Assembly: GCA_012512265.1 (NCBI GenBank)
Contig: JAAZEM010000054.1
Location: 1-64,000, forward strand
Direction: 5' to 3'
DNA length: 64,000 nt
Source of the DNA: Armatimonadota bacterium
Lineage (GTDB): Bacteria > Armatimonadota > JAAZEB01
The notes under the pieces are model-generated. The model saw nothing but the letters and a program-made list of their open reading frames with translations, had not been told where the DNA came from and searched no databases. This document shows, in pieces, positions 18,239 through 27,132 of the stretch (positions are counted from its first letter, which is position 1; each line of letters starts with the position of its first letter). Both the position numbers and the translations under genes were made by a program.

Positions 18239-18802
18239 ATGTCTGACGACTATCGAGGCAATGATGTACTCAAGCTCTTGGATCGCCTCGAAGAGTATAT
18301 AGAACACCGCCCCGGGCTGATGAACCAGGCGCACTTCGTGGACAAGGATACGTTCTTCACCTTGACGCACAAGATCCGCGCGTCGCTGCCGGACGAGGTG
18401 CGTCAAGCCCGGAAGGTGCAGTCCGATCAAGAGCGTATCATCGGCGATGCGCGCGAAGAGGCCAGCCGGATCATCGAGGACGCGCGCAACCAGGCAGCGC
18501 TGCTGGTAAGCCAGAACGACATCGTTCGGCAAGCCGCGGAGCGCGCGCAGGCGCTGATCGCGCAGGCGGAGCAGGATGCCGCGCGCATTCGCGCCGAGGC
18601 AGATGCTTACATGCGCGAGAAGAAGCGCGCGGCCGATGATTACGAGCGCGACGTGCGCCGCGGCGCCGACGACTACGCGAGTGAAGTCCTGGATGGGCTT
18701 CACGTCTTCGTCGGGCGGATCCTGGCCACCATCGAGCGGGGGCAGGCGCGACTGGAAGAGCAGCGGACGGAAGAGGCGGAGCGCGAGGACGAGGAGCAGT
18801 AA
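18239..18802 (+). CDS. Coiled-coil protein (DivIVA/ATPase-B-like), function unknown
   Basis: This 187-residue protein is almost entirely helical after residue 60. Long Glu/Arg/Ala/Gln-rich heptads (DQERIIGDAREEASRIIEDA, ERAQALIAQAEQDAARIRAE) resemble DivIVA or F-type ATPase b-subunit coils. The N-terminus (DVLKLLDRLEEYIEHR) may be a short folded head. There is no membrane segment, and the acidic tail is EEAEREDEEQ. Proteins of this sort often sit beside coaD/ackA in deep-branching Gram-positive-related phyla. A role in cell-division scaffolding is possible but not shown. It has its own promoter, with AGGAGG before ATG 18239. Confidence 0.6.
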   Translation: MSDDYRGNDVLKLLDRLEEYIEHRPGLMNQAHFVDKDTFFTLTHKIRASLPDEVRQARKVQSDQERIIGDAREEASRIIEDARNQAALLVSQNDIVRQAAERAQALIAQAEQDAARIRAEADAYMREKKRAADDYERDVRRGADDYASEVLDGLHVFVGRILATIERGQARLEEQRTEEAEREDEEQ

Positions 18803-18864
18803 CGGCTGGCCGACCGCACGGCTGCCGCGGGCTCCAGGGTGCGCTTCCGTAAAGAGGGTGACTC

Positions 18865-20088
18865 GTGCTAATTCTGGTGCTAAATTCGGGCAGTTCATCA
18901 TTAAAGTTCCAGCTCTTTGACATGGCGGATGAGTCGGTCCTTGCTCGCGGCACGGCCGACCGGATCGGCGAGCGGGGCGGGGTTGATGCCGCCATCGACT
19001 ATCGGCCCGCGAACCGGGAAGCCGCCAAGACGCCCGTGGTCCTCCCGGACCACGCGACGGCGCTCGCCCGCGTCGCCGAGATACTGACGGATCCGGGGCA
19101 AGGCGTGATCGCCTCGCTCGACGCGATCGGCGCCATCGGCCACCGCGTCGTGCATGGCGGCGAGCGCTTCTCCAGCGCGGCGCTGGTGACGCCCGAGGTG
19201 GCGGGAGCGATTGAGGCGTGCGCCCAGTTGGCGCCGCTCCACAATCCGCCGAATCTGGTGGGCATCCGGGCCTGCCAAAAGCTGATGCCTGGAACACCCC
19301 AGGTGGCTGTGTTCGATACGGCATTCCATCAGCGGATGCCCCGCCACGCCTACCTCTACGCGGTGCCTTATGAGTGGTATGAGGAGTATGGCGTGCGCCG
19401 CTACGGCTTCCACGGCACCTCGCACAAGTATGTCAGCGAGCGGGCAGCAGAGTGGCTGGCGCGCGAAGGCCGAAACCCGGAGACGCTCCGCCTGATCACC
19501 TGCCACCTGGGCAACGGATGCAGCATGAGCGCCGTGCAGGGAGGCGTGTCGCTGGATACCAGCATGGGCTTCACGCCGGCCGAGGGCCTGGTGATGGGGA
19601 CCCGCGCTGGCGACATTGACCCGGCCATCGTGCCGTACATCTGCGAACGCACGGGAATGACCGCCGACCAGGTGATGAACGCGCTCAACAAGAAGAGCGG
19701 TCTGCTCGCCATGTCGGGCTATAGCAACGATATGCGCGACATCCACGCCCGAATCGCGGAGGGGGACGCGCGCGCGCGCCTGGCGCTCGAGATCTTCTGC
19801 TACCGGGTTCTGAAATACGCGGGTGCCTATGCGGCCGTGATGGGCGGCGTCGATGCGATCGTCTTCACCGGCGGGATCGGTGAGCATGACCCGTACGTGC
19901 GCGAGCGGGTCTGCACGGGCCTCAGCTTCTTGGGGCTGCGCTTCGATCCCGAGCGCAACGCAGTGCGCTCCGGCGAGCGGGAGATCAGCGCACCGGGATC
20001 AGGCGTGCGCGCTCTGGTCATTCCGACCAACGAGGAGCTAGTCATCGCCCGCGAAACCGCGGAGGTCGTCGGCGCCCGCCAGGCGTAA
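18865..20088 (+). CDS. ackA: Acetate kinase
   Basis: This 407-residue enzyme interconverts acetate + ATP and acetyl phosphate + ADP. The signature LVLNSGSSSLKFQLF is at the N-terminus. GHRVVHGGERF, VFDTAFHQRMP (catalytic Asp), RRYGFHGTSHKYVSERAA, CHLGNGCSMSAV and FTGGIGEHDPYVRERV are all present. GTG 18865 follows AGAGGGTGA. No phosphotransacetylase gene is adjacent in the window. It may serve overflow metabolism or acetate uptake. Confidence 0.95.
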   Translation: MLILVLNSGSSSLKFQLFDMADESVLARGTADRIGERGGVDAAIDYRPANREAAKTPVVLPDHATALARVAEILTDPGQGVIASLDAIGAIGHRVVHGGERFSSAALVTPEVAGAIEACAQLAPLHNPPNLVGIRACQKLMPGTPQVAVFDTAFHQRMPRHAYLYAVPYEWYEEYGVRRYGFHGTSHKYVSERAAEWLAREGRNPETLRLITCHLGNGCSMSAVQGGVSLDTSMGFTPAEGLVMGTRAGDIDPAIVPYICERTGMTADQVMNALNKKSGLLAMSGYSNDMRDIHARIAEGDARARLALEIFCYRVLKYAGAYAAVMGGVDAIVFTGGIGEHDPYVRERVCTGLSFLGLRFDPERNAVRSGEREISAPGSGVRALVIPTNEELVIARETAEVVGARQA

Positions 20089-20093
20089 TTGAA

Positions 20094-20185
20094 GAATGCC
20101 CACCGTGCCTGGCTGGCGCTGGCACGGTGCCTGCGAGCGGGAGGTTGCTCTTGTCGCTTCCTGCGCGATGGGCAAGTGGGCATTC
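20094..20185 (+). ncRNA. Candidate structured leader RNA of yceD-rpmF
   Basis: GAATGCCCAC (20094-20103) and GTGGGCATTC (20176-20185) form a perfect 10-bp closing stem. Inside lie a 9-bp hairpin CACCGTGCC/GGCACGGTG (20101-20109/20121-20129) and a second helix near 20132-20156 (GCGA...TCGC with GAGC/GCTC). The first hairpin shares three bases with the closing stem, so alternative foldings compete. It sits between ackA and the L32 operon. Confidence 0.4.
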
Positions 20186-20253
20186 TCATGGGTGTGGCGA
20201 AGCCCCAGCGCCCGGTCATCACAGGCTGTCGCTGGCGGCCACTCGCTGGGGTG

Positions 20254-20793
20254 ATGCGCATGAAACTTGAAATCTCTGAGATCATCCACCGGGTGGGCCA
20301 TCAGGTCACGGTGGATATCAATGAGCCGTGTCCGGCAGACGCCGATTTCCGGTGTACTGCCCCGATCCATGGAAAGCTGACGCTGACCAACACCAGCCAC
20401 CACCTTCTGGTGCGCGGCGATCTGGCCACGACGGTGGTCGCGGAGTGCGCGCGCTGCTTGAAGGAGGTGCTTATACCGGTCAAAGCGCAGATCGAGGAGG
20501 AGTTTCCCCTCCCGAAAATCGATGCGCGCGGCGCGGCCCACTGGGAGATCGAAGGCGAGCCAAGCACGATTGTCGAGGATTATACCCTCGATACGGGCGA
20601 ACTGGCCCGGCAGCACCTCTCGCTGGCCGTGCCGATGGCACCGGTGTGCGACGATGCATGCCAGGGCCTCTGCCCGACGTGCGGCAAGAACCTCAACGAG
20701 GGGCCGTGCGAATGTCCGGTGGCCGAGATTGACGAGCGGCTGGCGGGCTTGCGTGCCTTGTTGGAAGAGAGCGAAGAAGAGGGAGAGGAGTAG
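20254..20793 (+). CDS. yceD: YceD/DUF177 family protein (23S rRNA accumulation protein)
   Basis: From ATG 20254 this is a 179-residue protein. CARCLKE and CQGLCPTCGKNLNEGPCEC give the Cys pairs seen in the DUF177 family, and VVAECARCL is the usual core. The family is linked to 23S rRNA processing or accumulation and nearly always lies directly before rpmF, as here. The ribosome site is poor (GGGG), and GTG 20251 or ATG 20260 could also start. The frame is open further upstream, but that part is the structured leader. Confidence 0.8.
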   Translation: MRMKLEISEIIHRVGHQVTVDINEPCPADADFRCTAPIHGKLTLTNTSHHLLVRGDLATTVVAECARCLKEVLIPVKAQIEEEFPLPKIDARGAAHWEIEGEPSTIVEDYTLDTGELARQHLSLAVPMAPVCDDACQGLCPTCGKNLNEGPCECPVAEIDERLAGLRALLEESEEEGEE

Positions 20794-20939
20794 TTCGCTG
20801 GCACACGCAGCTGTTCTTGCGGCGCAGGTACCAGCCGAACGAGAGCCGGGCCCGGGGATTCCGGGCGCCATCCCTGAAGAGGCATTGTCCCGCCGGGCGT
20901 CCGAGCCCGGGGTCATTGAGTTGGGAAAGGAGCTTTGTT

Positions 20940-21131
20940 GTGGCGCTACCTAAGAGGAAGACATCGAAATCTAATCGCGATTCCCGGCGAACACATTGGA
21001 AGCTGAAGCTGCCAGAGGTTTCCCCCTGCCCCCGCTGCCGCCAGCCGCGCCTGGCGCACCATGTGTGCCGTCATTGCGGATACTACAACGACCGCCGCGT
21101 CATTGAGGTGAAGACAGAGGAGAAGGAGTAG
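20940..21131 (+). CDS. rpmF: 50S ribosomal protein L32
   Basis: This 63-residue protein starts at GTG 20940, 9 bp after GGAAAGGAG. The N-terminus ALPKRKTSKSNRDSRRTHWKL is the typical basic L32 tail. CPRCRQPRLAHHVCRHCGYY has the four zinc-binding cysteines (C+ form), followed by GYYNDRRVI. It is part of the large ribosomal subunit. Order yceD-rpmF-plsX-fab is conserved across many phyla and ties ribosome and membrane synthesis. Confidence 0.93.
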   Translation: MALPKRKTSKSNRDSRRTHWKLKLPEVSPCPRCRQPRLAHHVCRHCGYYNDRRVIEVKTEEKE

Positions 21132-21251
21132 GGAGCGTAGCGCTTGCGTCTTACGGACGCGGCCTGGTGTTCGGGATGTCACACACCGGCCCGGTTGTAG
21201 TGAAGCCGCGCTGCAAGCGTCTTCCGTTCCCGGGCGTTCAGGGGGCTATGA

Positions 21252-22217
21252 ATGCGCATCGCCGTTGATGCCATGGGAGGCGACTTCGCGCCTCAAGAGT
21301 TGGTAAAGGGCGCCGTGCAGGCTGCTGAAGCTCTCGAAGGGGCGGAGATCATCCTCGTCGGGGATGGTGACCGAGTCCGTGCGGAGCTGGAGCAGTATCC
21401 CCACAACCGGCGCATCCGCGTTCACCATGCGTCGCAGGTGATCGGGATGGACGAGCCACCCGCGGCCGCGGTACGTTGCAAATCGGACGCCTCAATCGTA
21501 GTTGCCGGCGACCTGGTTCGCTCCGGAGAGGCAGATGCCCTCGTGGCTGTCGGCCACACCGGAGCGGCCATGGTCGTTGCGGCGATGCGAATCGGGCGGA
21601 TTGATGGGATCAGCCGGCCGACCATCGCCTCGCCAATGCCCACCCGGCATGGGCAGGCCGTCATTCTCGATGCCGGGGCCACTGTGGACTGCGACGCGCA
21701 CAACCTGGTTCAGTTTGCCGTGATGGGCGCGGTCTATGCGGAGCATATCCTCGGCATTCCCTCGCCCAAGGTGGGCCTCTTTAGCATCGGGGAAGAAGCA
21801 TCCAAGGGGAACGAACTGGTGAAGGCAACCTTCCCCCTGCTTCAGAACGCCGGCCTGAATTTCGCCGGCAATATCGATGGCAAGGACCTCTTCCGGGGCG
21901 CCGTGGACGTGGTGATCTGCGATGGCTTCGTGGGCAACACGATCCTCAAAGTGGCCGAGGGGCTTGCCGAGCTGATCCTGGAGCGCATCCCCGATCCCAC
22001 CCTCCGCCGGGAAGTGGCCAAGGGGATGGATTATTCCGAGTATGGCGGTGCGCCGCTGTTGGGGATCCGTGGCGTGTGCATCGTCGGCCACGGTCGCTCC
22101 AATGCCAAGGCGGTGGCAAACGCCATTCGCGTGGCGGCAGTGGCCGTTGAGCAGAAGATGGTCTGCCGCATCAACACGATGCTCGCTGAGCGCGGTCTCC
22201 TGAACCGCGCCCACTGA
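21252..22217 (+). CDS. plsX: Phosphate acyltransferase PlsX
   Basis: This 321-residue enzyme makes acyl-phosphate from acyl-ACP and phosphate, the first step of the PlsX/PlsY route to phosphatidic acid. The start MRIAVDAMGGDFAP is diagnostic. SDASIVVAGDLVRSGEADALV, GHTGAAMVVA, ILDAGATVDCDAHNLVQFA, GKDLFRGAVDVVICDGFVGN and the tail with YSEYGGAPLLGIRGVCIVGHG follow. ATG 21252 is preceded by CAGGGGGC. No FapR gene is next to it, so control of this lipid cluster must be elsewhere. Confidence 0.95.
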   Translation: MRIAVDAMGGDFAPQELVKGAVQAAEALEGAEIILVGDGDRVRAELEQYPHNRRIRVHHASQVIGMDEPPAAAVRCKSDASIVVAGDLVRSGEADALVAVGHTGAAMVVAAMRIGRIDGISRPTIASPMPTRHGQAVILDAGATVDCDAHNLVQFAVMGAVYAEHILGIPSPKVGLFSIGEEASKGNELVKATFPLLQNAGLNFAGNIDGKDLFRGAVDVVICDGFVGNTILKVAEGLAELILERIPDPTLRREVAKGMDYSEYGGAPLLGIRGVCIVGHGRSNAKAVANAIRVAAVAVEQKMVCRINTMLAERGLLNRAH

Positions 22218-22301
22218 TCTCGGAGCGGCTGAAGCGGCCGAGCCGCCTCCTCGGCGCGACCAAGCCGGTTGGATTGATCCACTGGAACATGCGGAGTGAG
22301 G

Positions 22302-23333
22302 ATGAGAGATAACGCCAGACCTGTAGGTATTGTGGGCCTTGGCAGCTACCTGCCCGAGCGCGTGCTGACCAATCTTGACCTGGAACGCATGGTAGACACG
22401 AGCGACGAGTGGATTCGCACGCGCAGCGGCATCCGCGAGCGTCGCATCGTCGCTGACGACCAGGCCACCTCGGACCTGGCCGTGGAAGCCGCGCGTCGGG
22501 CGCTTGCCGACGCACTCCTCGAGCCTACTGACCTGGATCTGATCATCGTGGCCACTCTCAGCCCGGACATGCCCTTTCCCGCCACGGCGAATATCGTCCA
22601 GCACGCGATCGGCGCCACCGGTGTTGCCGGCTTCGATCTCAGCGCCGGCTGCTCTGGCTTCGTCTATGGCCTCACCGTGGGGGCTCAGTTCGTGGCCACC
22701 GGCCTCTATCGCCACGTGATGGTGATCGGCGCCGATGCCCTTACCCGGCTCACCGATTTCACGGACCGCACAACGTGCGTCCTTTTCGGCGATGGCGCCG
22801 GTGCAGCAATCCTCGGCGAGGTGCCGGAAGGACGGGGCTTCCTCTCGTTCACGATGGGCGGCGACGGGAGCGGCGCTAGCCTCTTGCGGATGCCGGCTGG
22901 CGGGTCGCGCCGGCCAGCCTCCGCGGAAACGGTGGCCAACCGCGAGCACTACATCAAGATGAACGGTAACGAGGTGTTCAAGTTCGGCGTCCGCGCTCTG
23001 GCAGATGGAACGCTGGAAGCGCTGCAGAAGGCAGGCTATGGCCCGCAGGACCTGGATCTCCTCGTTCCGCATCAGGCGAACATTCGCATCATGGATGCCG
23101 CGGCGCGCCGACTGGAGATTCCGTGGGAGCGCGTGGTGTCGGACGTCGACCGGTGCGGGAACACCTCCGCCGCGTCGGTGCCCCTCGCCCTGGACCGCGC
23201 GCGCCGCGAGGGCCGTCTGAAGGATGGAGCCCTCCTGGCATTCGTTGGCTTTGGCGCTGGCCTCACCTGGGCTGCCTGCACTCTTCGGTGGACTGATACT
23301 CCCGCCATGCGGCAGCAGGCAACCCCAGCATAG
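22302..23333 (+). CDS. fabH: 3-oxoacyl-ACP synthase III (KASIII)
   Basis: This 343-residue enzyme condenses acetyl- (or branched) CoA with malonyl-ACP to start fatty-acid chains. Active-site Cys is in SAGCSGFVYGL, His in VPHQANIRIMD, and Asn in CGNTSAASVPLAL. The N-terminal GIVGLGSYLPERVLTN, DTSDEWIRTRSGIRERRI and GAGAAILGEV are as expected. ATG 22302 with GGAG 5 bp before is preferred over GTG 22296. The slight extra length over about 320-330 is in the C-terminal tail. Confidence 0.93.
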   Translation: MRDNARPVGIVGLGSYLPERVLTNLDLERMVDTSDEWIRTRSGIRERRIVADDQATSDLAVEAARRALADALLEPTDLDLIIVATLSPDMPFPATANIVQHAIGATGVAGFDLSAGCSGFVYGLTVGAQFVATGLYRHVMVIGADALTRLTDFTDRTTCVLFGDGAGAAILGEVPEGRGFLSFTMGGDGSGASLLRMPAGGSRRPASAETVANREHYIKMNGNEVFKFGVRALADGTLEALQKAGYGPQDLDLLVPHQANIRIMDAAARRLEIPWERVVSDVDRCGNTSAASVPLALDRARREGRLKDGALLAFVGFGAGLTWAACTLRWTDTPAMRQQATPA

Positions 23334-23398
23334 CACCCTCCGCGAGCCACCGGGTTCCGCGAGCTGATATGAACCTGAACCGGAGTACCCCTGCCACA

Positions 23399-24346
23399 AT
23401 GAGCAAGACCGCTTTCATTTTCCCTGGCCAAGGCGTTCAGCGCGTCGGGATGGGCCGTGACCTTTACGATGCCTTTCCCGCCGTCCGCGAGTGGATGGAT
23501 GCCGCGAGCAAGGCTGCCGGTATCGATCTGGTGCGCCTCTGCTTCGAGGGCCCCGAGAACGAGCTGACGCGCACATGCAACGCGCAGCCGGCCATTCTGG
23601 CCGCGAGCGTAGCCGCGCTCATCGCGCTCCGCGAGGCTCTGGGCCAGGCGGGCGACGCGCTCCCGGCCGTCACGGCGGGGCTCTCGTTGGGTGAATATAC
23701 CGCACTGGTCTGCGCCGGCGCGCTAACGCCCACTGACGGCGTGCGCCTGGTGCGCCAGCGTGGCCTTTTCATGGAGGAGGCGGGAACGGCCGTCGGCGGC
23801 ACAATGGCATCCATCCTGGGTCTCGACCGCGAGCAGGTCGATGCGATCTGTCAGGAGGTGGATGGCCTGGTGGTGGGTGCGAACTACAACGCCCCCGGCC
23901 AGATAGTCATCTCGGGGGAGACGGCCGCCGTGGAGCGCGCCGGAGCCCTGGCCAAGGAGCGCGGTGCCCGCCGCGTGCTTCCGCTCAACGTCAGCGGTGC
24001 TTTCCACTCGCCGCTGATGCAGCCGGCAGCCGACCGGCTGGCCGAGGTGCTCAACACCACGTCCCTTTCGGACGCACGCATACCGGTCGTGGCCAATGTC
24101 CACGGCGAGCCGGTTCAAACCGCCTCCAGCATTCGAACCGCCTTGCTGCAACAGATAACCGGCAGCGTGTTCTGGGAGGACTCCGTGCGCCGAATGGCGG
24201 CGGATGGAGTCACCACCTTCGTGGAGGTAGGCCCAGGCCAGGTGCTCTCCGGCCTGGTGCGTCGCATCGCGCCTGAGACCCGCACGCTGCAGGCTGGCGA
24301 TGTGGACAGCATCGCCGCCACTGCGGAGGAGCTGCGCAAGGCGTAG
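23399..24346 (+). CDS. fabD: Malonyl-CoA:ACP transacylase
   Basis: This 315-residue enzyme loads malonyl groups onto ACP. FIFPGQGVQRVGMGRDLY is the family start. The nucleophile Ser is in GLSLGEYTALVCAG, Arg in RLVRQRGLFM, and His in VSGAFHSPLMQPA. C-terminal VEVGPGQVLSGLVRRI completes the fold. The frame also has ATG 23369, ten residues earlier; 23399 is chosen because the protein family begins near MSKTAF, but GGAG is 14 bp away, so the start is not firm. Confidence 0.92.
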   Translation: MSKTAFIFPGQGVQRVGMGRDLYDAFPAVREWMDAASKAAGIDLVRLCFEGPENELTRTCNAQPAILAASVAALIALREALGQAGDALPAVTAGLSLGEYTALVCAGALTPTDGVRLVRQRGLFMEEAGTAVGGTMASILGLDREQVDAICQEVDGLVVGANYNAPGQIVISGETAAVERAGALAKERGARRVLPLNVSGAFHSPLMQPAADRLAEVLNTTSLSDARIPVVANVHGEPVQTASSIRTALLQQITGSVFWEDSVRRMAADGVTTFVEVGPGQVLSGLVRRIAPETRTLQAGDVDSIAATAEELRKA

Positions 24347-24457
24347 CGCGTGAGATATCAGATGTGAGGTGTGGATGGACTACGGGGAAGAGCCCCCGCT
24401 CTCTTTCCCTGCGTTTCCCCCTACACGCATCACGGAGTTTCTGGAAGGATGGCAGGA

Positions 24458-25204
24458 ATGCGCTTCAAAGATCGGGTTGTGCTCGTCACCGGTGGCGGTG
24501 GCGGCATCGGCCGAACGATAGCCCTTCTCTTCGCGGGCGAGGGCGCCCACATCGTCATCGGCGATTTGAACATCGCTGGCGGCGAGGAGACCGTCGAGAT
24601 GATCCGTCAGAAGGGCGGCCAGGCGGTCTTTGTCGAGGCGAACGTCACCCGGTTCGAGGACGCCGAGAAGATGGTCGCTCAGGCGGTTGAAAACTGGGGC
24701 CGCCTGGATGTGCTCATCAACAACGCCGGTGTCACCCGCGATGGTCTGCTCCTGCGCATGAGTGAAGAGGACTGGGATCTCGTGCTGGATATCAACCTGA
24801 AGGGCGCATTCCTGTGCACCAAGGCAGCCATCAAGGTGATGCTGAAGCAGCGCTCGGGAGCCATCGTCAACATCGCGTCCGTGGTCGGGCGGATGGGCCA
24901 GGCTGGACAGGCCAACTACGCGGCATCGAAGGGCGGCCTGATCGCCCTGACCAAGTCCGTGGCGAAGGAAGTGGCCGGCCGCAATATCCGGGTGAACGCC
25001 GTCGCCCCGGGCTTCATCGAGACGCAGATGACGCATGTTCTCTCGGACGAGGTGAAGAAGGCCTGGCTAGAGCGCATCCCGCTCAACCGCGCCGGAACGA
25101 TGGAGGACGTGGCAAAGGTCGTGGCCTTCCTGGCCAGCGACGATGCGTCTTATCTCACCGGACAGACGATCGGAATCGACGGTGGGATGCTCATGTCGGA
25201 GTAG
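24458..25204 (+). CDS. fabG: 3-oxoacyl-ACP reductase
   Basis: This 248-residue short-chain dehydrogenase reduces 3-oxoacyl-ACP with NADPH. It has the cofactor loop VTGGGGGIGRTIALLFA, NNAGVTRDGLL, and catalytic Ser/Tyr/Lys in NIASVVGRMGQAGQANYAASKGG. VAPGFIETQMT, ending in TGQTIGIDGGMLM, follows. ATG 24458 lies 9 bp after GGAAGG; the earlier ATG 24449 overlaps that site. It stands between fabD and acpP as in the standard cluster. Confidence 0.93.
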   Translation: MRFKDRVVLVTGGGGGIGRTIALLFAGEGAHIVIGDLNIAGGEETVEMIRQKGGQAVFVEANVTRFEDAEKMVAQAVENWGRLDVLINNAGVTRDGLLLRMSEEDWDLVLDINLKGAFLCTKAAIKVMLKQRSGAIVNIASVVGRMGQAGQANYAASKGGLIALTKSVAKEVAGRNIRVNAVAPGFIETQMTHVLSDEVKKAWLERIPLNRAGTMEDVAKVVAFLASDDASYLTGQTIGIDGGMLMSE

Positions 25205-25311
25205 TGAAGCGCGGGAGCCTTGACGGGAGGAGAGGACGCGCCGTGGCCGTTTCGGTGCGAGCCGCAGCGGGTCATGAGACGCTCCTGACTTGAATGGCTC
25301 CAGTGCAGAGC

Positions 25312-25339
25312 ATCCATCCGGAGCTACTTCTGGATGGAT
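25312..25339. other. ATCCATCC/GGATGGAT hairpin before acpP
   Basis: A perfect 8-bp inverted repeat (25312-25319/25332-25339) with a 12-nt loop lies in the 237-bp gap between fabG and acpP. It may be a processing or attenuating element that lets acpP be expressed separately. Confidence 0.35.
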
Positions 25340-25441
25340 CCCGGAGGAGCGCCCGTGAGGAGGCCAAGCCGCCGAGCACGGGCCCTAAAGGGAACAACGC
25401 GGGCACCACTCCCGCGTCGATGGATGGAGGAGGTATACCAA

Positions 25442-25681
25442 ATGGATCAGTCAGTGTTTGAGCGCGTGCGTAAAGTGATTGTTGAGCAGCTCAAGGTGAG
25501 CGAGGATGAGGTGACGCCCGCTGCGAGCTTCGATGATCTGGGCGCGGACTCGCTGGCCAAGGTCGAGATGGTGATGGCATTCGAGGAGGAGTTCTCGGTC
25601 GAGATTCCCGACGAGGATGCCGAGAAGATCAACACGGTGGGCCAGGCCGTGAGCTACATCGAGTCCAAGTCCGCCGAGTAA
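25442..25681 (+). CDS. acpP: Acyl carrier protein
   Basis: This 79-residue acidic protein has the phosphopantetheine-accepting Ser in [19 protein letters not shown] and the usual helix spacing. It carries growing acyl chains in fatty-acid synthesis. ATG 25442 follows GGAGGAGGT, a very strong ribosome site in keeping with the high level at which ACP is made. It is separated from fabG by 237 bp and from fabF by only 9 bp. Confidence 0.95.
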   Translation: MDQSVFERVRKVIVEQLKVSEDEVTPAASFDDLGADSLAKVEMVMAFEEEFSVEIPDEDAEKINTVGQAVSYIESKSAE

Positions 25682-25690
25682 GAGGCGAAC

Positions 25691-26929
25691 ATGTCGAGAC
25701 GTAGGGTAGTCGTTACCGGGCTGGGCGCGATCACACCGCTCGGGAACACTGTAGCGGCCTACTGGGAAGGTCTCAAGGCGGGCCGGTCGGGCGCCGGCCC
25801 GATCACCCGCTTTGATGCCAGCCCCTTCACCACGCGGATTGCATGCGAGGTGAAGGGGTTCAACCCAGAGGAGTACATTGATCCGCGCGAGGTCCGCCAT
25901 ATCGACCGTTTTGCCCAGTTCGCGATCGCGGCGGCGAAGCAGGCGGTGGCGGATTCCGGCCTGGAGATCACACCGGAGAATGCCGAGCGCATCGGGGTGG
26001 TGATCGGATCGGGTATTGGCGGGATCGAGACGTGGGAGAAACAGCACGCGATCTACCTCAACCGCGGCCCAGGCCGAATCAGCCCCTATTTCGTGCCGAT
26101 GATGATCTGCGACATGGCTGCCGGTCATGTTTCCATCACGCTCGGTTGTAAGGGGCCGAACCTCGCCACCGTCACCGCCTGCGCGACCGGCACGCACGCC
26201 ATCGGCGACGCTGCGTCGATCATCCGGCGTGGTGATGCCGACGTGATGATCGCCGGTGGCACCGAGGCTGCGATCACCCCGATGGGGATCGGCGGTTTCT
26301 GTGCCGCGCGCGCTCTCTCCACGCGCAATGATGAGCCGGAGCGGGCCAGTCGCCCCTTCGACAAGGATCGCGATGGCTTCGTACCCGGAGAGGGGGTTGG
26401 CGTGCTCGTGCTAGAGAGCGAGGAGCACGCTCGGGCTCGTGGCGCGATGATCTACGCGGAGGTAGCCGGCTATGGCATGACCGGCGACGCGCACCACATT
26501 ACGGCGCCGGCACCCGGGGGCGAAGGCGCTGCGCGCGCGATGCTCCTGGCCTTGAAGGATGCCGGCATGGCGCCATCCGATGTCGATTATATCAACGCGC
26601 ATGGCACCTCGACGCAGGCCAATGATGTCGCCGAGACGGCAGCGATCAAGCGCGCCTACGGCGAGCATGCCCGGAAGCTGATGGTGTCGTCCACCAAGTC
26701 GATGACGGGCCACCTGCTCGGGGCAGCGGGCGGTATTGAAGCGATCGCCTGTGCTCTGGCCGTGCGCTATGGGGTCGTGCCCCCCACCATCAACTACGAG
26801 ACCCCAGACCCCGAATGTGACCTGGACTACGTGCCGAACACAGCGCGCGAGGTCCGGGTGCGGGCCGCGATGTCGAACTCGCTCGGGTTCGGCGGACACA
26901 ACGCGTGCCTCATCTTCCGTGCCTTCTGA
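25691..26929 (+). CDS. fabF: 3-oxoacyl-ACP synthase II
   Basis: This 412-residue enzyme elongates acyl-ACP with malonyl-ACP. The start [16 protein letters not shown] is typical. Nucleophilic Cys is in [16 protein letters not shown], with His residues in [16 protein letters not shown] and [29 protein letters not shown] closes the protein. Length is normal. It is the last gene of the cluster, and a GC-rich hairpin follows 1 bp after the stop. Confidence 0.95.
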   Translation: MSRRRVVVTGLGAITPLGNTVAAYWEGLKAGRSGAGPITRFDASPFTTRIACEVKGFNPEEYIDPREVRHIDRFAQFAIAAAKQAVADSGLEITPENAERIGVVIGSGIGGIETWEKQHAIYLNRGPGRISPYFVPMMICDMAAGHVSITLGCKGPNLATVTACATGTHAIGDAASIIRRGDADVMIAGGTEAAITPMGIGGFCAARALSTRNDEPERASRPFDKDRDGFVPGEGVGVLVLESEEHARARGAMIYAEVAGYGMTGDAHHITAPAPGGEGAARAMLLALKDAGMAPSDVDYINAHGTSTQANDVAETAAIKRAYGEHARKLMVSSTKSMTGHLLGAAGGIEAIACALAVRYGVVPPTINYETPDPECDLDYVPNTAREVRVRAAMSNSLGFGGHNACLIFRAF

Positions 26930-26930
26930 A

Positions 26931-26965
26931 CGGGCAGGCGGGGCCACCATCGGCCCCGCCGCCCG
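26931..26965 (+). terminator. GC-rich hairpin ending the fab cluster
   Basis: GGCGGGGCC (26937-26945) pairs with GGCCCCGCC (26952-26960). It is extended by CGGGC (26931) and GCCCG with one bulged A, giving about 14 bp in total. No U-run follows. Confidence 0.55.
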
Positions 26966-26983
26966 CATTCGTCTAACCCCCGG

Positions 26984-27027
26984 CCCCTTCCCTACCCTCT
27001 GGCCCTACGTCGGCCCCAGGGGAAGGG
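26984..27027. repeat. CCCTTCCC...GGGAAGGG palindromic repeat
   Basis: CCCTTCCC (26985-26992) and GGGAAGGG (27020-27027) are inverted arms. The C/G-run style matches the repeats at 10134-10155 and near 29460-29484. Nothing coding is seen between fabF and the gene ending at 27122. Confidence 0.4.
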
Positions 27028-27113
27028 AGCGACTGCGTGCCGGGCGCAGAGAGACTTCCGAGCGGCCAATGCCAGGCGCGCCCCACCATGCCCATCCGTG
27101 CCGCTACCTTCAC

Positions 27114-27132
27114 CCGTGGAATCACTCCACGG
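27114..27132 (-). terminator. Hairpin containing the stop codon of the FGE-like gene
   Basis: CCGTGGA (27114-27120) and TCCACGG (27126-27132) pair perfectly. The loop (27121-27125) holds the stop codon of the minus-strand gene. No U-run follows. Confidence 0.45.
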
